Shown here: positions 45,501-59,000 of the stretch, piece after piece
Position numbering within the stretch: the first letter of the stretch is position 1
Layout of the letters: every line of letters begins with the position of its first letter
Assembly (NCBI GenBank): GCA_031216445.1
Contig: CM062216.1
Location: 7,499,501-7,563,500, forward strand
Length of the DNA: 64,000 nucleotides
Source: Lateolabrax maculatus
Lineage: Eukaryota; Chordata; Actinopteri; Acropomatiformes; Lateolabracidae
Reading direction: 5' to 3'
Notes under the pieces: generated by a model
What the model saw: only the letters and a program-made list of their open reading frames with translations
The model's database searches: none
What the model was told of the DNA's origin: nothing
Made by a program: the position numbers and the translations under genes

Positions 45501-48500
45501 ATGTATAATATTCTGTGCCTGAAGGTAAGTGATAACTACTTTCACCAAGTTTGGCAGGAGATAATGTCACAGCCCTTGAATGGCAACATATCGACACTCA
45601 GTCAGTTTCTCAACATGCAAAATGTTTTATGCAGCAATAAGAACAGAAAGAACTCCAACCTTTAGCGAGGCAAAAACACCCAACAATATATAAATCTCCC
45701 TCTAGTGTTGCCACCTCTCCCTGAATTTTCTGTCTAATTGCATTAACAGGCAGACCAAGACAAAAGACTAAGTTAACAGTGAATGAGTCAGTAAAGTGCT
45801 CAGTTTGGAGATCCCACTGACCGGTACGACAATTAGAGCCTCCTTGTCCAGGTTCTCATCCTGGTGTCCACCACAGCAACAGAGGAGGAGCCCCTTCCAA
45901 ACCCTCTGCAGCCCTACCTGCCTGCTGTGTAGTGGCCATCTCCTCCCCTGCATCACTTTTTTTTTTTTTGTAGAAAAAATCACAGACTTACACAAAAAAA
46001 CACAAACCTAGCTCTAACAGAGTCTCTGTGTAGCTCTATCCACTCTCCAAAGTACTCGTGAAGCCTCACCTGCCTCTGCTGCACCATGTGAACCCCATTA
46101 TATCGAGACCATGTGACCCCTCCTACCAGCATTCTGGTCAATTGTGGACCAAAATAAGTGCAGGCATCGATTGTGCGCCATGCAGATGAGTGATTTCAGT
46201 TCATTCTTGTTAAATGCAAGGTCAGGACTCTGTGTAAAAAATACTCTCTTCTAACAAACTGTGTGTATCTGATACCCCATTGCAGACATCTATATCAACA
46301 CAAAAAAAAACTAGCCCATGTAAAAAATGCTCTAAGTGCATTGTTGTCCTCCCATCTCCTCACAGTGGTTAGACCCTCATTTGCATTTCAGTTTGCATCA
46401 TTATGGTCATAGCCACTGTGGCAAAAGAGGCTGGACTTGTATGATGAGTAGCTGCAGTGCCTCTACAACCAAACACTCACACAGGAACCACAAATAAAGG
46501 CTTGTATGGTATGTGAAAAAAAACACCCCCTTTCTACTTTCCCAGATGAAAACAGTGATCAGAAATAGTAAAGTCAAAGTACATTGCTTCCCAAGGACCA
46601 AGTATTTCATCAAAAAACTTACTAAATGTGTACTGTGCCATATTTGGTAAACAAGAAAGCAGGGGGGAAGAAATGAAGTTAGAGCTTCACTGGGAGTGGC
46701 TTGTATAGTTTTCCATTTCCATGCAATGGCCTTCAATGACAGAGGAGTGTTGGCTTCTGGTCTTGCTCCACAAATCAGTTTTTTTATAACCAATAGACAA
46801 TGTACAGTATTTGGAAACCACACAGGATTCATTGAATTCTTCCAACATAACAACCTGTCGCACTCCTTTGTGTGTCAGCAACTGACCACAGTAGCTGAAC
46901 AGATGTGAAAAGACAACACAGTAATGAGAATGTAAACACATGAGCAAAAGTTCACTCATCCAAGAAATGTTAAGTTATTGATGTTGTCCGCTCTGTTTCA
47001 TAATGACAACCAGAGAGCGGTCACCACCAGTTTGCACGCAACAGCGCTCTGTCTCCACTTTGACTTTATAATTAAAACAGCAAGAGTTCACTGTTTACAC
47101 ATTTTCATATATATTAGATTGACAGTAGAGGTATGCAGTAAAAGTGATGCTTGAATACTGAACAGGATATAAAAAATTAAATCCAATGTGATATATATGT
47201 AAAAGCTGCTTATAGGGCATTAAAGATAGAAAGTACAGTTTGAATACTAAATAGTCACCCATCATAAAGACACAGACGTGATTCTAGATAGTAGTTTATC
47301 TGATATGAAAACAAACAAATCCTACATTTATCCTTACTTTTGAACAAAGACACAATGCAAAATGCTAAATCTTTCACACATAATTCATTTCAGTACATTT
47401 TTTTCTGCAACTTCAGTAAGAATAAAAGTCAACTTTTCAGCCACTGCATCCTCCTTATCCTGCCTTATTCCACTCTAGACATGAACTCATCACTTATTTC
47501 TGTTTTTAAAACCCCTTCAGTAAACTTAAAACAGGAGCAACTCAAATGCAAAATGGTCTAAAAGCAAAAACTGTCCAAATATACAAGGTGACATGGCATC
47601 AGCTTGACCTAAATAAAGCTGATGTTGCTTCCAGGTGGAGCTACTGTGGGTAAGCAGGAAGGGAGAGTTGGAGGATGAAAACAGAGAGAGGGAGGAAGTG
47701 GAGGAAAGGGTACAACTGCAGCTAATAAAAAAAAAAAAAAAAAGAGAGCAAGAGTTTGAGGACGACACCAGGGAGCATGAGAGACCCAGTAAGGCTGAGG
47801 TACTCACAGGCTGCAGTTTGTGCTTGAAGCTCATGCTGAAGCGTGCTACAAGGTAAACAGCGGGAGAAGACTAAGAGACAACAAAAGAGAGAGAGAGAGA
47901 GGGAGGGAGAAGGCAACCCCTGTCCATCCGTCTGTATCTCTCTCCCTCCTGCTCCCTCGCTCATCCTCCCTGCCTGTAGCCCAGCCCTCACTGTGGGATC
48001 CTATTTCAAACATAAGAAATAATCCAGTGGCTCTATGCATGACGGCATCTGCCTCACCCACTGGTGCTCAATAAGCAATAACTGCGAAAAGTCAAACTAA
48101 GTCCTGCTTGACGTGACAAAAGACAGTTTGACTTTTAATAGGAAAAAACACTCAGGCTTTAATTGAAGTTATGACTTATTATTATTTACTGCTGACTGCA
48201 ACTTTAGGCAGACTGATTTTCTTAAAAAAATAATTATGTAACTATTTATATCTGTATTTAAATGCAATGGTTGTTTTTTTTGTGCATAATTTTCTTCAAG
48301 ACATTGCCCTAAAGTTGACATAGACGGATGTATTTATGTTGTGCTGTTTCTGAGGTCATGTGAAGTTGTATAAGTTACTCAAAATCATTACGGAAAAAGA
48401 GACAAATTAAATCTAATTAAATTTTTAAGTAAACAGTTGTCTTTTTGAAACAATGGCTATAAAATTGGAATATTGTCATGCTTGTTTTGGATTATTAAAA

Positions 48501-48749
48501 AATAATGGATAGTTTTTTCATTTGTCCCATGGCTAATTCATTAACTGATTTCTTTCCTGTTACTCTTGAATAATGAGTTTGATCAATGATCATGTTTATA
48601 TCATAATACTTTGTGAATACAAACCTGTTACACTAAAACATCAACTTCAATTCTGGTCAATTCAAACTGCATCCAGATTCCTCTACAGTCTCCTGTTGTA
48701 AGCTCATTCAAAGCCAGGGGGCACCACATAAACACACTTCAGCTTTCCC

Positions 48750-48808
<59 letters not shown>

Positions 48809-51800
48809 CTCGTTACAGTGTGCTGCGGCTTTTCTACAGTTACCAGTCTTTTACAAGCTACAGTCTAATCAATCAAACTGTGTGCTTCATGTTATGCAGA
48901 CAAATCAATATGAGCAAAGATCAATAAAAACCTTAATTTCCCTTTCTGTAAGGTGCCAATCGAAATCCAATTATAAAGGCAGGATTATGAAAAATGTTAT
49001 TGTATAACAGAACATAACCAAAACTAAAGGCAACATATGCTTAATAGATTAAGTTAGAGGTACAGCAACATGGTAATTCTTTAGAAAACTTGCACTTGGT
49101 ATGGTTATTGACCACTGCTACAGTTTGTTCCCACATGGCAGCAGCAACGATTACTGTGACGTAAAACCTGACCTGCAGGGCTTGGCATTCGCCTGTGACC
49201 CCACGACTGTGATACCACTACGAGTCAATTCAAGCTGTTTTAACAGGACAAAAACTCAAACTGGCACCAGCATGAAGACGGCTAGAGGGGACTGCAGTGT
49301 GATGTAAAGGGCAGTTGGGGGTTTGACAGATGCACAGAGAGCATGCCCGCTGCCCTCCACTTCCATTAGCTCCAGAGGCCAAGGTCACTGGCAACGTCAA
49401 GCCACCGAGTGCCGCTCAATAGCCGTCGCCCTTTTTACTCGCTTTCATAACTACATCTCACCAGAACCACTCTTCCCTCTCACAGATAGCTCTGTGATCC
49501 CCACACAAACCCAATCAATCTCCATATACATCCTCACACATTCAGCAGTGAGTCCCCCCTTTTCTACACTACCTAGTGACCATCTTTACTGACATTACAT
49601 ACAGCAGATACGCCAATACCTCAGGCTGTGAATAAAACGGATCTCTTGCAACTAAAGGCAGCAGTGCTGTGGTACCTTCTTACTAAAGAACTAAAAAATG
49701 TTGATTTAGTTTTTACACAGTCAATGAATGTTTAAAACAAATGTTTTATGTGTTTCCAAGGAAAATAATTTATATTCCTGGTTTGTTTGGATTGAGAAGT
49801 AGATTGGTGCAAATGAACAAGAAGAGACAACCACCATAGCTGACGTGACAAATAAAGCTATGGAAACTTAAAGTCCCCCTCCACTCAAAAATGTGCTTTA
49901 TTATTGTTCATTCACTTGGATGATTGAGCTTCACTGTGCAGAGTTATGTGTGTGGAGTTTGACACTAGTGTTTGACACATTAGTTTCAAAGTCTCAGATA
50001 TTAGTTTCAGTTAAAGACGTGTACGTACAAGCAGGATTTTGAGAAATAACTAGTTTGGAAGCCAATCATGGTTCAATATGTACACTTGAAACCACCAGCG
50101 CACATCCTGTTTCCAGTAGTTTAACTTTTGCATATTTATAGATACTGGATTTTGTAATGAGGGATAAGGACCAGATGCAGTTTTAAGATTTTTTAGGAAG
50201 GTATTATATTTGTTTTTCTGTAGAAAAACTATATCAGACACAAATTATTATTCAAAGCAGTATTTTTCATAAATGTCTGGAGGAGATCTTTAAAATTCAT
50301 CCAGTGAAAATCTAAAGAGATTTATTAGAAATCACACTACTAAATACAAAGTGTTAGACAGCTAAAACACCAAAGCATAACCCAATGCAATACCATTTCA
50401 CAGAATCTATCCAGAACACGTCACACGAAAGATAATACTCGTATTTTCCGCCAAAGAAAATAAAATATCTGCAGTGGCCAGATATTTCATCATTTCTAAT
50501 GTAGTTTAATCTGTTTAAATATGTAGTCCAAAGAAATGATATCACAAAATGAGGGATATTCATACATTTCCACTAGATAATGTATTTATATCATATGTGG
50601 CACTGGAAACAAGTGGAAATGTCTCCGCCCCTTGTTTTTACTAAAAACAAGATTTAACGACACAGTTCTGGATTAAATTGTTGTTAAGATGAAAAAGACG
50701 TGAGGAAGATTGTGTTTGGCTTGTCAACAGGATACATACTACAGAAAGATAGCTGTAATAACTGCATTCAACCTTCCAACAGAAATCTTCGGAAAGAGTA
50801 AGACAAACCACACTGAGCAGCAGACAAACACTCCACTGCCGCGCTTACGCAGAGGAACGCTCACTTTTTATCCAAACTTGTTCATGACGTCAGCGGAGTC
50901 GAGACAACAAGTTAAGTGTTCTGCCAAGCCTTTGAGGGGGCCTTCTGTTCGTCCAGTCCGTTTTTCTAGGGCCATAAAAGCCAAACGTTGCGACAACACT
51001 GTGCACCAAGTTACAGCCGGCTGTCAATACCACTCTCCCTCCTGGTGTGAGGAAGTGAGATCTCACCACCACCAAGGCAGCAACATTCAGTCACAAAGCA
51101 GCCACACTGGGTAACAGTACTGCATAAAAAGCATGCAAATTTAGGACCCATTGATAATATATAGACACGTTTTCAGCAGCAATGCAAGACTAATGCCTAT
51201 GTTATGTATTGTTGTGGTGGTTAATCAGTGTTTTGTTAGTGTTCTTCTGTAAATCCTCTATAAATACAAAACCAATAACTAATCAGAAAGCACTTAGAGA
51301 ACCATACCTTCTGTACAGGTGTGATCATTTTAATTTCTGGGCTCGACAGAGACGTGTACAACGATGAATTCAAACGCCCTTAGACAGACCCTATTCTGGA
51401 TCTAAAGGTGAAGTGCCATCAAATCTTTCAGGAACACAGGGAGTTACTACAGGCACTGTGTTGAAATGTTGCCGCTGCCAATGTCAAATCAGCCAAACCT
51501 TCATGATATAGGCAACCAATTATAGGAAATCTTTACCTGGATTACTTTGCTGAGTAAAACCTGAACCACTTCTCTTGAATTCAGTCCATGCTCCAGATTT
51601 GAAGGGTTTCAACCAACACAGTCCCCCAGACATTTAGATGACGTGTTTCTTATAAAATACTCTAGGAGTTATTAACCAAAAGTGCTTTACAAAAAAAAGT
51701 GCCTCACAGTGACACTACTGTATCCAGATTTTCACAGAAAACCTTGTTTTTTTTCCTACCAAATTTGAATGACATCTGCAAGTTTTTGAGCCATCTTGCT

Positions 51801-54800
51801 AAATGACAAACCAACAGCCAAACAAACAGATAAACTGGGCCAAAACCACAACCTCTTTGGTTCAGAGTAATTGGATGGAGAGTCGAGTGACCTTTGTGGA
51901 AGCCCCTCAGATAAACTGGGTTAATGTGATGCACTGAGGGAGCCCCACAGTGTCCGACTGCCAACTCTGTCCTGGACCAAACCAGGACCATGATAAACGT
52001 TTGAGTACAACACTATTACAAGTCTTACAATTTTGAGGTGCTACTACTTGAATATTACCAGTTCATATCATTACTTATTGTTTCAGAGACTATTTTTCCT
52101 GAGGTAAATATTGTGGTTAGTATTCCAAAACATTTATTGAACAGCTTCATGTGAGACTTATTTGCAGATTCAGATTTAATATTCAACATAAGATCACAAA
52201 ATACATAAAAAGTTAGAAAGAGAAAATATCTGAAATATTATTAGTGGGACCATTCTTCACAATTAGCACTCTTACTTTTAATGTCTGAGTACATTTTACT
52301 GGGAATGTTTACTTTTACTTAAGACACACTTTAAAAGCAGAATTAATTGCAGTGTTTATTCATTGTGGTTCTTCTTCCACTCCTGTATGTGAGGTAAGAG
52401 TGTGCCAAAATGTGCACAAAGACACCGTGGAGTGATAACAGGTGGCTGATGAGTGTGTTCTGCTGCTGGTGCCATAGATGTCACACCTCAGGTGAGATTA
52501 TTCTTTCACACTTTCACCCTGCGACTGCAGATGTCTTTTAGCATCTTCAGGGAGCCAGAAGCAATAAACATTTATAGACGTCTGAACTATATATGTGCAG
52601 AGACAATGACTGGATGTGACAGTGCGGGGAGATCAACTACAATATAGGACAACAACCTGAACTTATCAAACAGGACGACAGGAGAAGTAACATGATATGA
52701 CTGATATTACATCTTCTCCCAATGAGTAGTGTGACAAAAATCTTTACTTTCAGGAATAGCCAAAACCAGCTAGAAGATTGTGAAACTTTGTTAACACAGT
52801 GTCTAAATATGAGCCTGAACTTGACTTGAATTTATCAATAAAACATTAATCCTACCTTGCAAAAAGTCCATCCATCCATTATTAAGTCCTTAAATTGTTT
52901 AACCTTGAAACAAGCAAAAAGTACATAAAAATCTGCAAACCGTTTGAGATGTTTTAGCCCAATAATTTCCATGACAAATCACTGTAAACACCAGAGCAAT
53001 GATATGTTTTATTCTGTCTCATCGTGACTTGGATACCCTTCTAGAAAGCTCTTGACATAAGGTGAACTGCACTGAGAGCAAGTGGAATTATCTTGTAGGC
53101 AGTCCTGTTATGTTTAGCCTGGTTTCATCTGACTGTATTCGCTCTATGGGTGCAGGCACATCCATTACTAACTTTTCATCCAGCAAAATGATGACAAGAA
53201 CATTGAAGAATGGTCCTTTTTTGATTACGGCCATCCAGTCATTCAGCTAACAAGCAGGCTCACAGAGGTCATTTCAAATTTTGAAAATAGGTTTAGGAAC
53301 CCAGTAGCTATGACCACAGAATGACTGAATAAGGACACAGTGCAAAGAGAGAAAGAAAGATGGATTTATCATCTCTCTTTTTCCCAGTGAGATGGTAAAG
53401 GACTCATCTTACCTGTGTGACCTGAGTGACCTTCTCGGTGACGTTCTGGGTTCGGTCTTTAATCTTGCTGGGCGCAATGATTTCAATCTCGGTGGGCGAA
53501 GGAGGTCTCATCCTGTCCGAGCCGAAGGTCAGAGTAACCTGCGGGATGCGGCCGATGGTCCTGTGCCTCATCAGGTCGGAGTCCGATGTGGAGTTCAGAG
53601 CGCTGGGCTTCAGATCTACAGCAGAGAGAAGCAACATCGGCAATTAAGACTTAAAAGCAGATCAATGAAAATTATGAATGGTAGTGCAATGTTTTTTTGT
53701 TCATTCGCCATTTCTTCCACTCAAAGGGGGGAGTCAGGACAGACTTCATTTCCCCTGAGCATCAACGACACAGATGGATGTACAAATATGGTGCAAATGA
53801 AAGATAATGTGACAGACAGAGAGTGAGAGTCCAGAGTATGATGGAACCTGTGCCCTTCACAAACAATATAGTTTCCTCACAAAATATTTCCCCTGAAAGA
53901 AGAAGGGGACATATGTGCAGTGACGTGCAATTTTAACACAAATTGACCACACACACACACATATACACAAACACACACACACACACAATCAGACACACAC
54001 ATCCTGACTGAGGGTTTGATTAGTGTGCCTCTGCTGGGAAAACCATCAGGCAGCCGCACATGCTCAGAGCGAGCTCTTTGTGATAAGGATGTTGGACATT
54101 ATAGTTCACTAGTATGAACGTGTCTTGTAAATATATTTTAGTTTCTCTCAGAGACAAATACAGTAGTGATAATCTACTGTATTTGTCCATCAGAAATTCT
54201 GTATTTTAACCACAAGTTCCCCCTGAGATGCCCACAGTGTCCCTGTCAGACACTCACTGCTGTTGGTTCGGGGGTCTCCAGGTCGGCTGTTCCATTCTGC
54301 CCTCATGCCATCAATGTCGTCCAGTGACGAGGCGCGTCGGAGGCTGCGGACGCTGTCTCGAGAACAGCTCCGAGGTAACGCTCCCCGGGGGAAGGCGATG
54401 CCGGGGTCCAGTCGGTCTGTCAGCAGGGAGCGCTGCCTGGTGGAGGACTGGGCTGCAGGGGAGGGAGGATCCAGGTCCTGTTCTATCAGAGCTTCCGTCT
54501 CAGACTGCATGCAGCTCTCCTTGGACGGGATACGAAACTCTTTGAGAGGGACTTCCTCGCTGTTTGGCTGTCAAGGATAAAACAGGCCATCTTTGTTAGC
54601 TGAAATATTGTTGCGTTTTGCAAATAAGGGCAACCAGACGTACATACTGTATGTATAGCCTACAACATAAAGTAGACCTGCAACAGAAAGGAATGTTTCA
54701 TCCTTGCCAAAAAGTCCCAACATGTACATTTGCCTGACATGGCCCAATACAATTCTGGTGTCAGGTATGGATACTGTCAGGAATTTTTTTCTCACAAGAC

Positions 54801-56045
54801 GTGATTCATCAAAACACAAGAGAAGTCTAAACACAAGTAAAGTTGAGACTCTGAAATGAGAAAGATTAACTCAACGCTTCCCTTTCAAACAATTCTCACT
54901 GCTGTTTGATGCATGCAACATATGAAACTGTACAGTGCATATGTAATGGTTGGGATTTCATATGTGAAAATCCTACACCAAATTATTAATTTGAGTGCAA
55001 AACGTTTTTGGTTTGTGCTCTTCATGGATGTGAAGAATAGTTCAATTCAGTCATTGCAAAGGGCATGCATAGTCGATGTGTAGTATGATTTTTTGTATCG
55101 ATTTTAGCTACGGTCACATGTCAGTGCGTACTAGAGCAGAATGCGAGGCATGCCTACATGCAAGCATAACGCATGTACTGTGTGGACACCACCTCACCTG
55201 CAGGTAGTCCACTACCACTCCTTCAAACTGATCTTTGGAAAGTGAAGATCGTCGCATGGACCGCAGCACCGGCAGCCTCATCTTCAACCTGCGATTCTGA
55301 CCTGAGGGGGAAACTCTGTTGTCAGCTCAGCCGTTAATTAACTCAAAATCTATCTACTACAAATGATGTTCGCATGCAATTATTGTGTATTACCCAAAAT
55401 ACATTTTGGGAGACATTTTTTGGCTGGATTAGTGTTGTATATACAGTTACATATGAGCACACAAGAATCAACGTTGAACGCATATTAAACAGGCAAGATA
55501 TAAAATAAACGTTTAAGGATTTACAGTAAATCAATCCTTGGGCAACTCTCTGCCTGAGGCCTGACTTCTTGACGGAACGATCAATCATTTCCTGGAAGTC
55601 GAGGATGAACATGATGACCAGCCCTTCCTCGTTTTTCACAGGGACAATGTCCACCAGGCAGGGTCTGCATGTCCCTTCAGGGACAGAAAGAGAGAGGCAG
55701 TCAGACATCAATCTACCCACAGGAAAAGAGGGGGCACCCAGATTTGAACTGGGGACCTCTTGATCTGCAGTCAAATGCTCTACCACTGAGCTATACCCCC
55801 CTGCCTGTCAACCATTACCACCATCTGATTTTTTTTTATGAGGCCACGCTTTTGAGAGAGGTCATGAGGGAGAAAAACCACAGGAGGGAGAGCTAGAAAG
55901 AGTAAGAGAATTTGAGGGGGGAGAAGGAGGGAAAGAGTTCGCTGAGAGCTAAAAAAGGCTAAATGAGCAACACTTCCGTCAGGTCTAACTTCACTCTGCA
56001 ATCAGTGTGGTCTAAAAATAGAAACGGGGGAGAGAGCAGATCACA

Positions 56046-56089
<44 letters not shown>

Positions 56090-59000
56090 GAGGACCATAC
56101 GTCCACACACACTGAGTGCCTGCATTCAGCCCCATTCACACATATACTCTGAGAGAAGTGACAGATATTTAGTCCAGAGGTAAAGAAAAGAAATCTGCCT
56201 GTGAGAGCAGTGGGCTTGTTCTGAATCACATTGTATCAACTTGTTCGCAGATTTTTCAGCCTGTTCAGTATGGGAACACAGTAGGAAGCAGGAGACAAAA
56301 CAAATAGATGCTTAGTGGATTTGAGCTGGCATGCTGATCGCATTTCCATGACAACAGCACTCTAGACTGCATGCCCTAGCCCAAATGGCCAAAGTAACAA
56401 GAGACACGTGTACGTGTAAGCGTATGTGTATGTCTGCGTATGTAAGTTGACAGTATATGTATTTGTGTTTATAGTGGAAGACTGTGATCGCCCTGAGCCT
56501 GTTTGCTTGCCTCCATCATGTGTTTCTGCCAATGTGCCTCTGTGCAAGTGACAGTTAAACATGTAAGGAATTAACTAAACGGCAAAATGCAGACCTGTGC
56601 ACAGGTGAGTCTTAAAACCAGTGGTAGCATTAAGAATAAGCCAGAGAGTCAAAGGGAAATGAAGCTTTGACAGGATAGAATGTTCAGTAAAATGCCATGT
56701 TATGAATCACAGATCAAAAGTTTAAATGTCGGCCTCGCTGTGTTATTTCTTGGTGTTCTTTCACTCAGTTCTCGCATTACAGTTTTAATATCACTATCTC
56801 TAAGTCTCTGCACTTTTGATTCCTTTTTGCTCCCCCAGCTGTGATAATTACATTTTTGTTTGCACGTACATTTTCTAAAATCCAAGTTTTGCACTAAAGA
56901 TAAATACAGGTTGAATGTGTGAAAGCATGGGAAAGACTGTTGAGTGGGAAGGGGCGTAGAGATTAGGATTATACGGTACCAACAAACCAATATGGCAGAA
57001 CAGGAGAGGCAAAGCAAATGAGCATCAATAGGAACAGGTTTTAAGAAGAAATTAAGAATATGATTCTGGGTCTGCCTGCCTGGTCTTAAAAGCCTGATTA
57101 TGAAACCCTTAGCCATTATGAGTGATTTTCAAGATCACGGAGAGCCTGTAGTAGTCTGCAAAAAACACATGGCAGGTCACAGTGGCATGTTTCTGCATAC
57201 ATTTAAGGGGAAACTACATCTTACAAGGTCAGATGTATGATGATGATGATTTAACATTTAGCCTTGGCTGTTGCACGTTTTTGTTTCCTCCCTTTGTGTA
57301 TGTGAAACCCTAAAATGTTAGCATTGAAGCAGGGGCACACAACTTATTATCACTTTCCCCATTCCAATTCTAGCAATTAAGAGCAGTCACTGGTAAGATG
57401 TTTTTAAATGGCTGAAATAGGAGCAAATGACTGAATGGTGGTTAGAGTAAAATTCTGGATTATGATCCGTCCAGTCAGGTTTCTTGTCAGAAGATGGATG
57501 TCAAAACAGTGGAACATATGGATGATTATGGTGACTTTCATTACAGTCAAGTTGTCCAATAGGCCAGATTTTGTGATGGCCATAAGGCTTCTACCCAGGG
57601 ATCTGAGGTTGTAAACAGGCTCACAGGGTTTTTTAATTTTCTACCTTCCTCCTCCTTGTGTTTCACCTTCCCTCTCCTCTCGTCCTGTGTCTTACCTTCC
57701 TTAGCATAGTAGAGGATCTCCACCTTGCGCTCTTCAGAGCCGAGCAGAGCCTGTGCCAGCTGGGCCAGGGCGCTCTTCATGGTGCCAGGCCCCACCAAGA
57801 ACTGGCAGGTACAGGGCTGCTGCATGATCTCCGCCCTGGCGAAACCGAACATCTGGCAGAAGCCTTCGTTGCAGTAGATGATGCCACAGTTCTTCATCTG
57901 GGCGTTGGCGATCAAAAACTTGCGATCTGAAGGGAAGAAGACGCATAGTGTCATAATCCTTCTTAAATATTTACAGGGCTGTGTGTTTCAGTTACAAAGT
58001 AAATAATGTTGGAAACTTAGTTGTTAAAGCTTGTTTTTTGCTTGTATATTTAACTATAAACAATATACTATGCATTTGCACTGCTGCAACATCCAAATTT
58101 CCATGCAGGGGATCAATAAAGGTTTATTATACCTTATCTTATACACATAACTCCCTATAGTTTAGTATTTCTATATATTTTTTCTAATTACAGAAACACT
58201 ATAAAACACTCAAAGTATCATTGAGCAGTGTTTACACGCTGTAAACACTTTGTACCTTCCATTGGACAATCAGCTGAAGTGGCACTAATGAAGTCCAGCT
58301 TTCCATGGTGCTAATGTTATTATCGTCACAATTTTTCCCAGGGGATTTAAGAGGAGCAGGTGGGCGCTTAAACACAAGAGCCCTGGTGTTGTCACACCTG
58401 TATTCATGTAACTTGTGGAAATTTACAGGTTGTTGATGTCAGGAAAAGATTTCACCTGAGATTTTTTAATTAAACTGGAATTATCCACTTTTGCAATATT
58501 AGATTATATGATTGTCTATTTATCCTGTTTAATTGGTTCTATTTTCTCGTCTCTATTTATTACGCATACTGTGTATGGTCACCTTTTTGTTTATATATGG
58601 TTTTGGGTGTGTTTTAATGTGTTTAAATTTTGAGCAGCAAATTATTTATCTATAATCTTTGAATGTTATGTAATGCTATAGCAAAGTTTCCACATACATG
58701 GACTTTAATTGGGCAGCTTTTTTTTACATGTGCATATTCGTTATATTACGTTCAATAGTCTGCTTGGAATCTGCATGCAAGCTGTGTGGAAACTACAAAT
58801 TGGGGAAAAATATTTAATTTAATTGGATACACACAATCTTCCTTAGGGGGTCGAACACCACCAATAATCTCTCATCATGTGAGAAACACTTTGACTGTAC
58901 AGTGTCAGGTGGAAACTAGACCACAATAATGTTTTTTCCTGCATTGTCAAACCCTTTGATGCTATATCTCCGAGTTACTCTGCACTCAGAAAAATCCTTA

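Larger units (their letters stand above)
44984..53412 (-). other. kcnh6: kcnh6 8.4-kb intron with candidate alternative first exons
   Basis: This is the largest kcnh6 intron, between the exon ending NVTEKVTQVTQ and the S1 exon beginning VLSLGADVLPEYK. It holds two candidate internal first exons (45822-45953, 47808-47834), an (AC)n microsatellite (48753-48806), a reverse fragment of repeat R1 (about 52265-52385) and low-complexity GA-rich sequence at 47660-47910. I see no other gene. Confidence 0.6.

Noticed and set aside
47526..47991. 89-102 codon minus-strand frames rich in Ser, Leu and Phe
   Set aside because: They arise from poly(A)/GA low-complexity DNA. Only the short ATG-donor segment at 47808-47834 was kept, as a weak candidate.
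33749..55800. tRNA-derived SINEs instead of tRNA genes
   Set aside because: All five copies have complete acceptor stems, paired T-arms and a full 72-base length, and lack an attached SINE body or A-rich tail.
48753..56085. CRISPR-like or satellite array
   Set aside because: The repetitive stretches are simple AC dinucleotide microsatellites. There are no spaced direct repeats, and the genome is eukaryotic.
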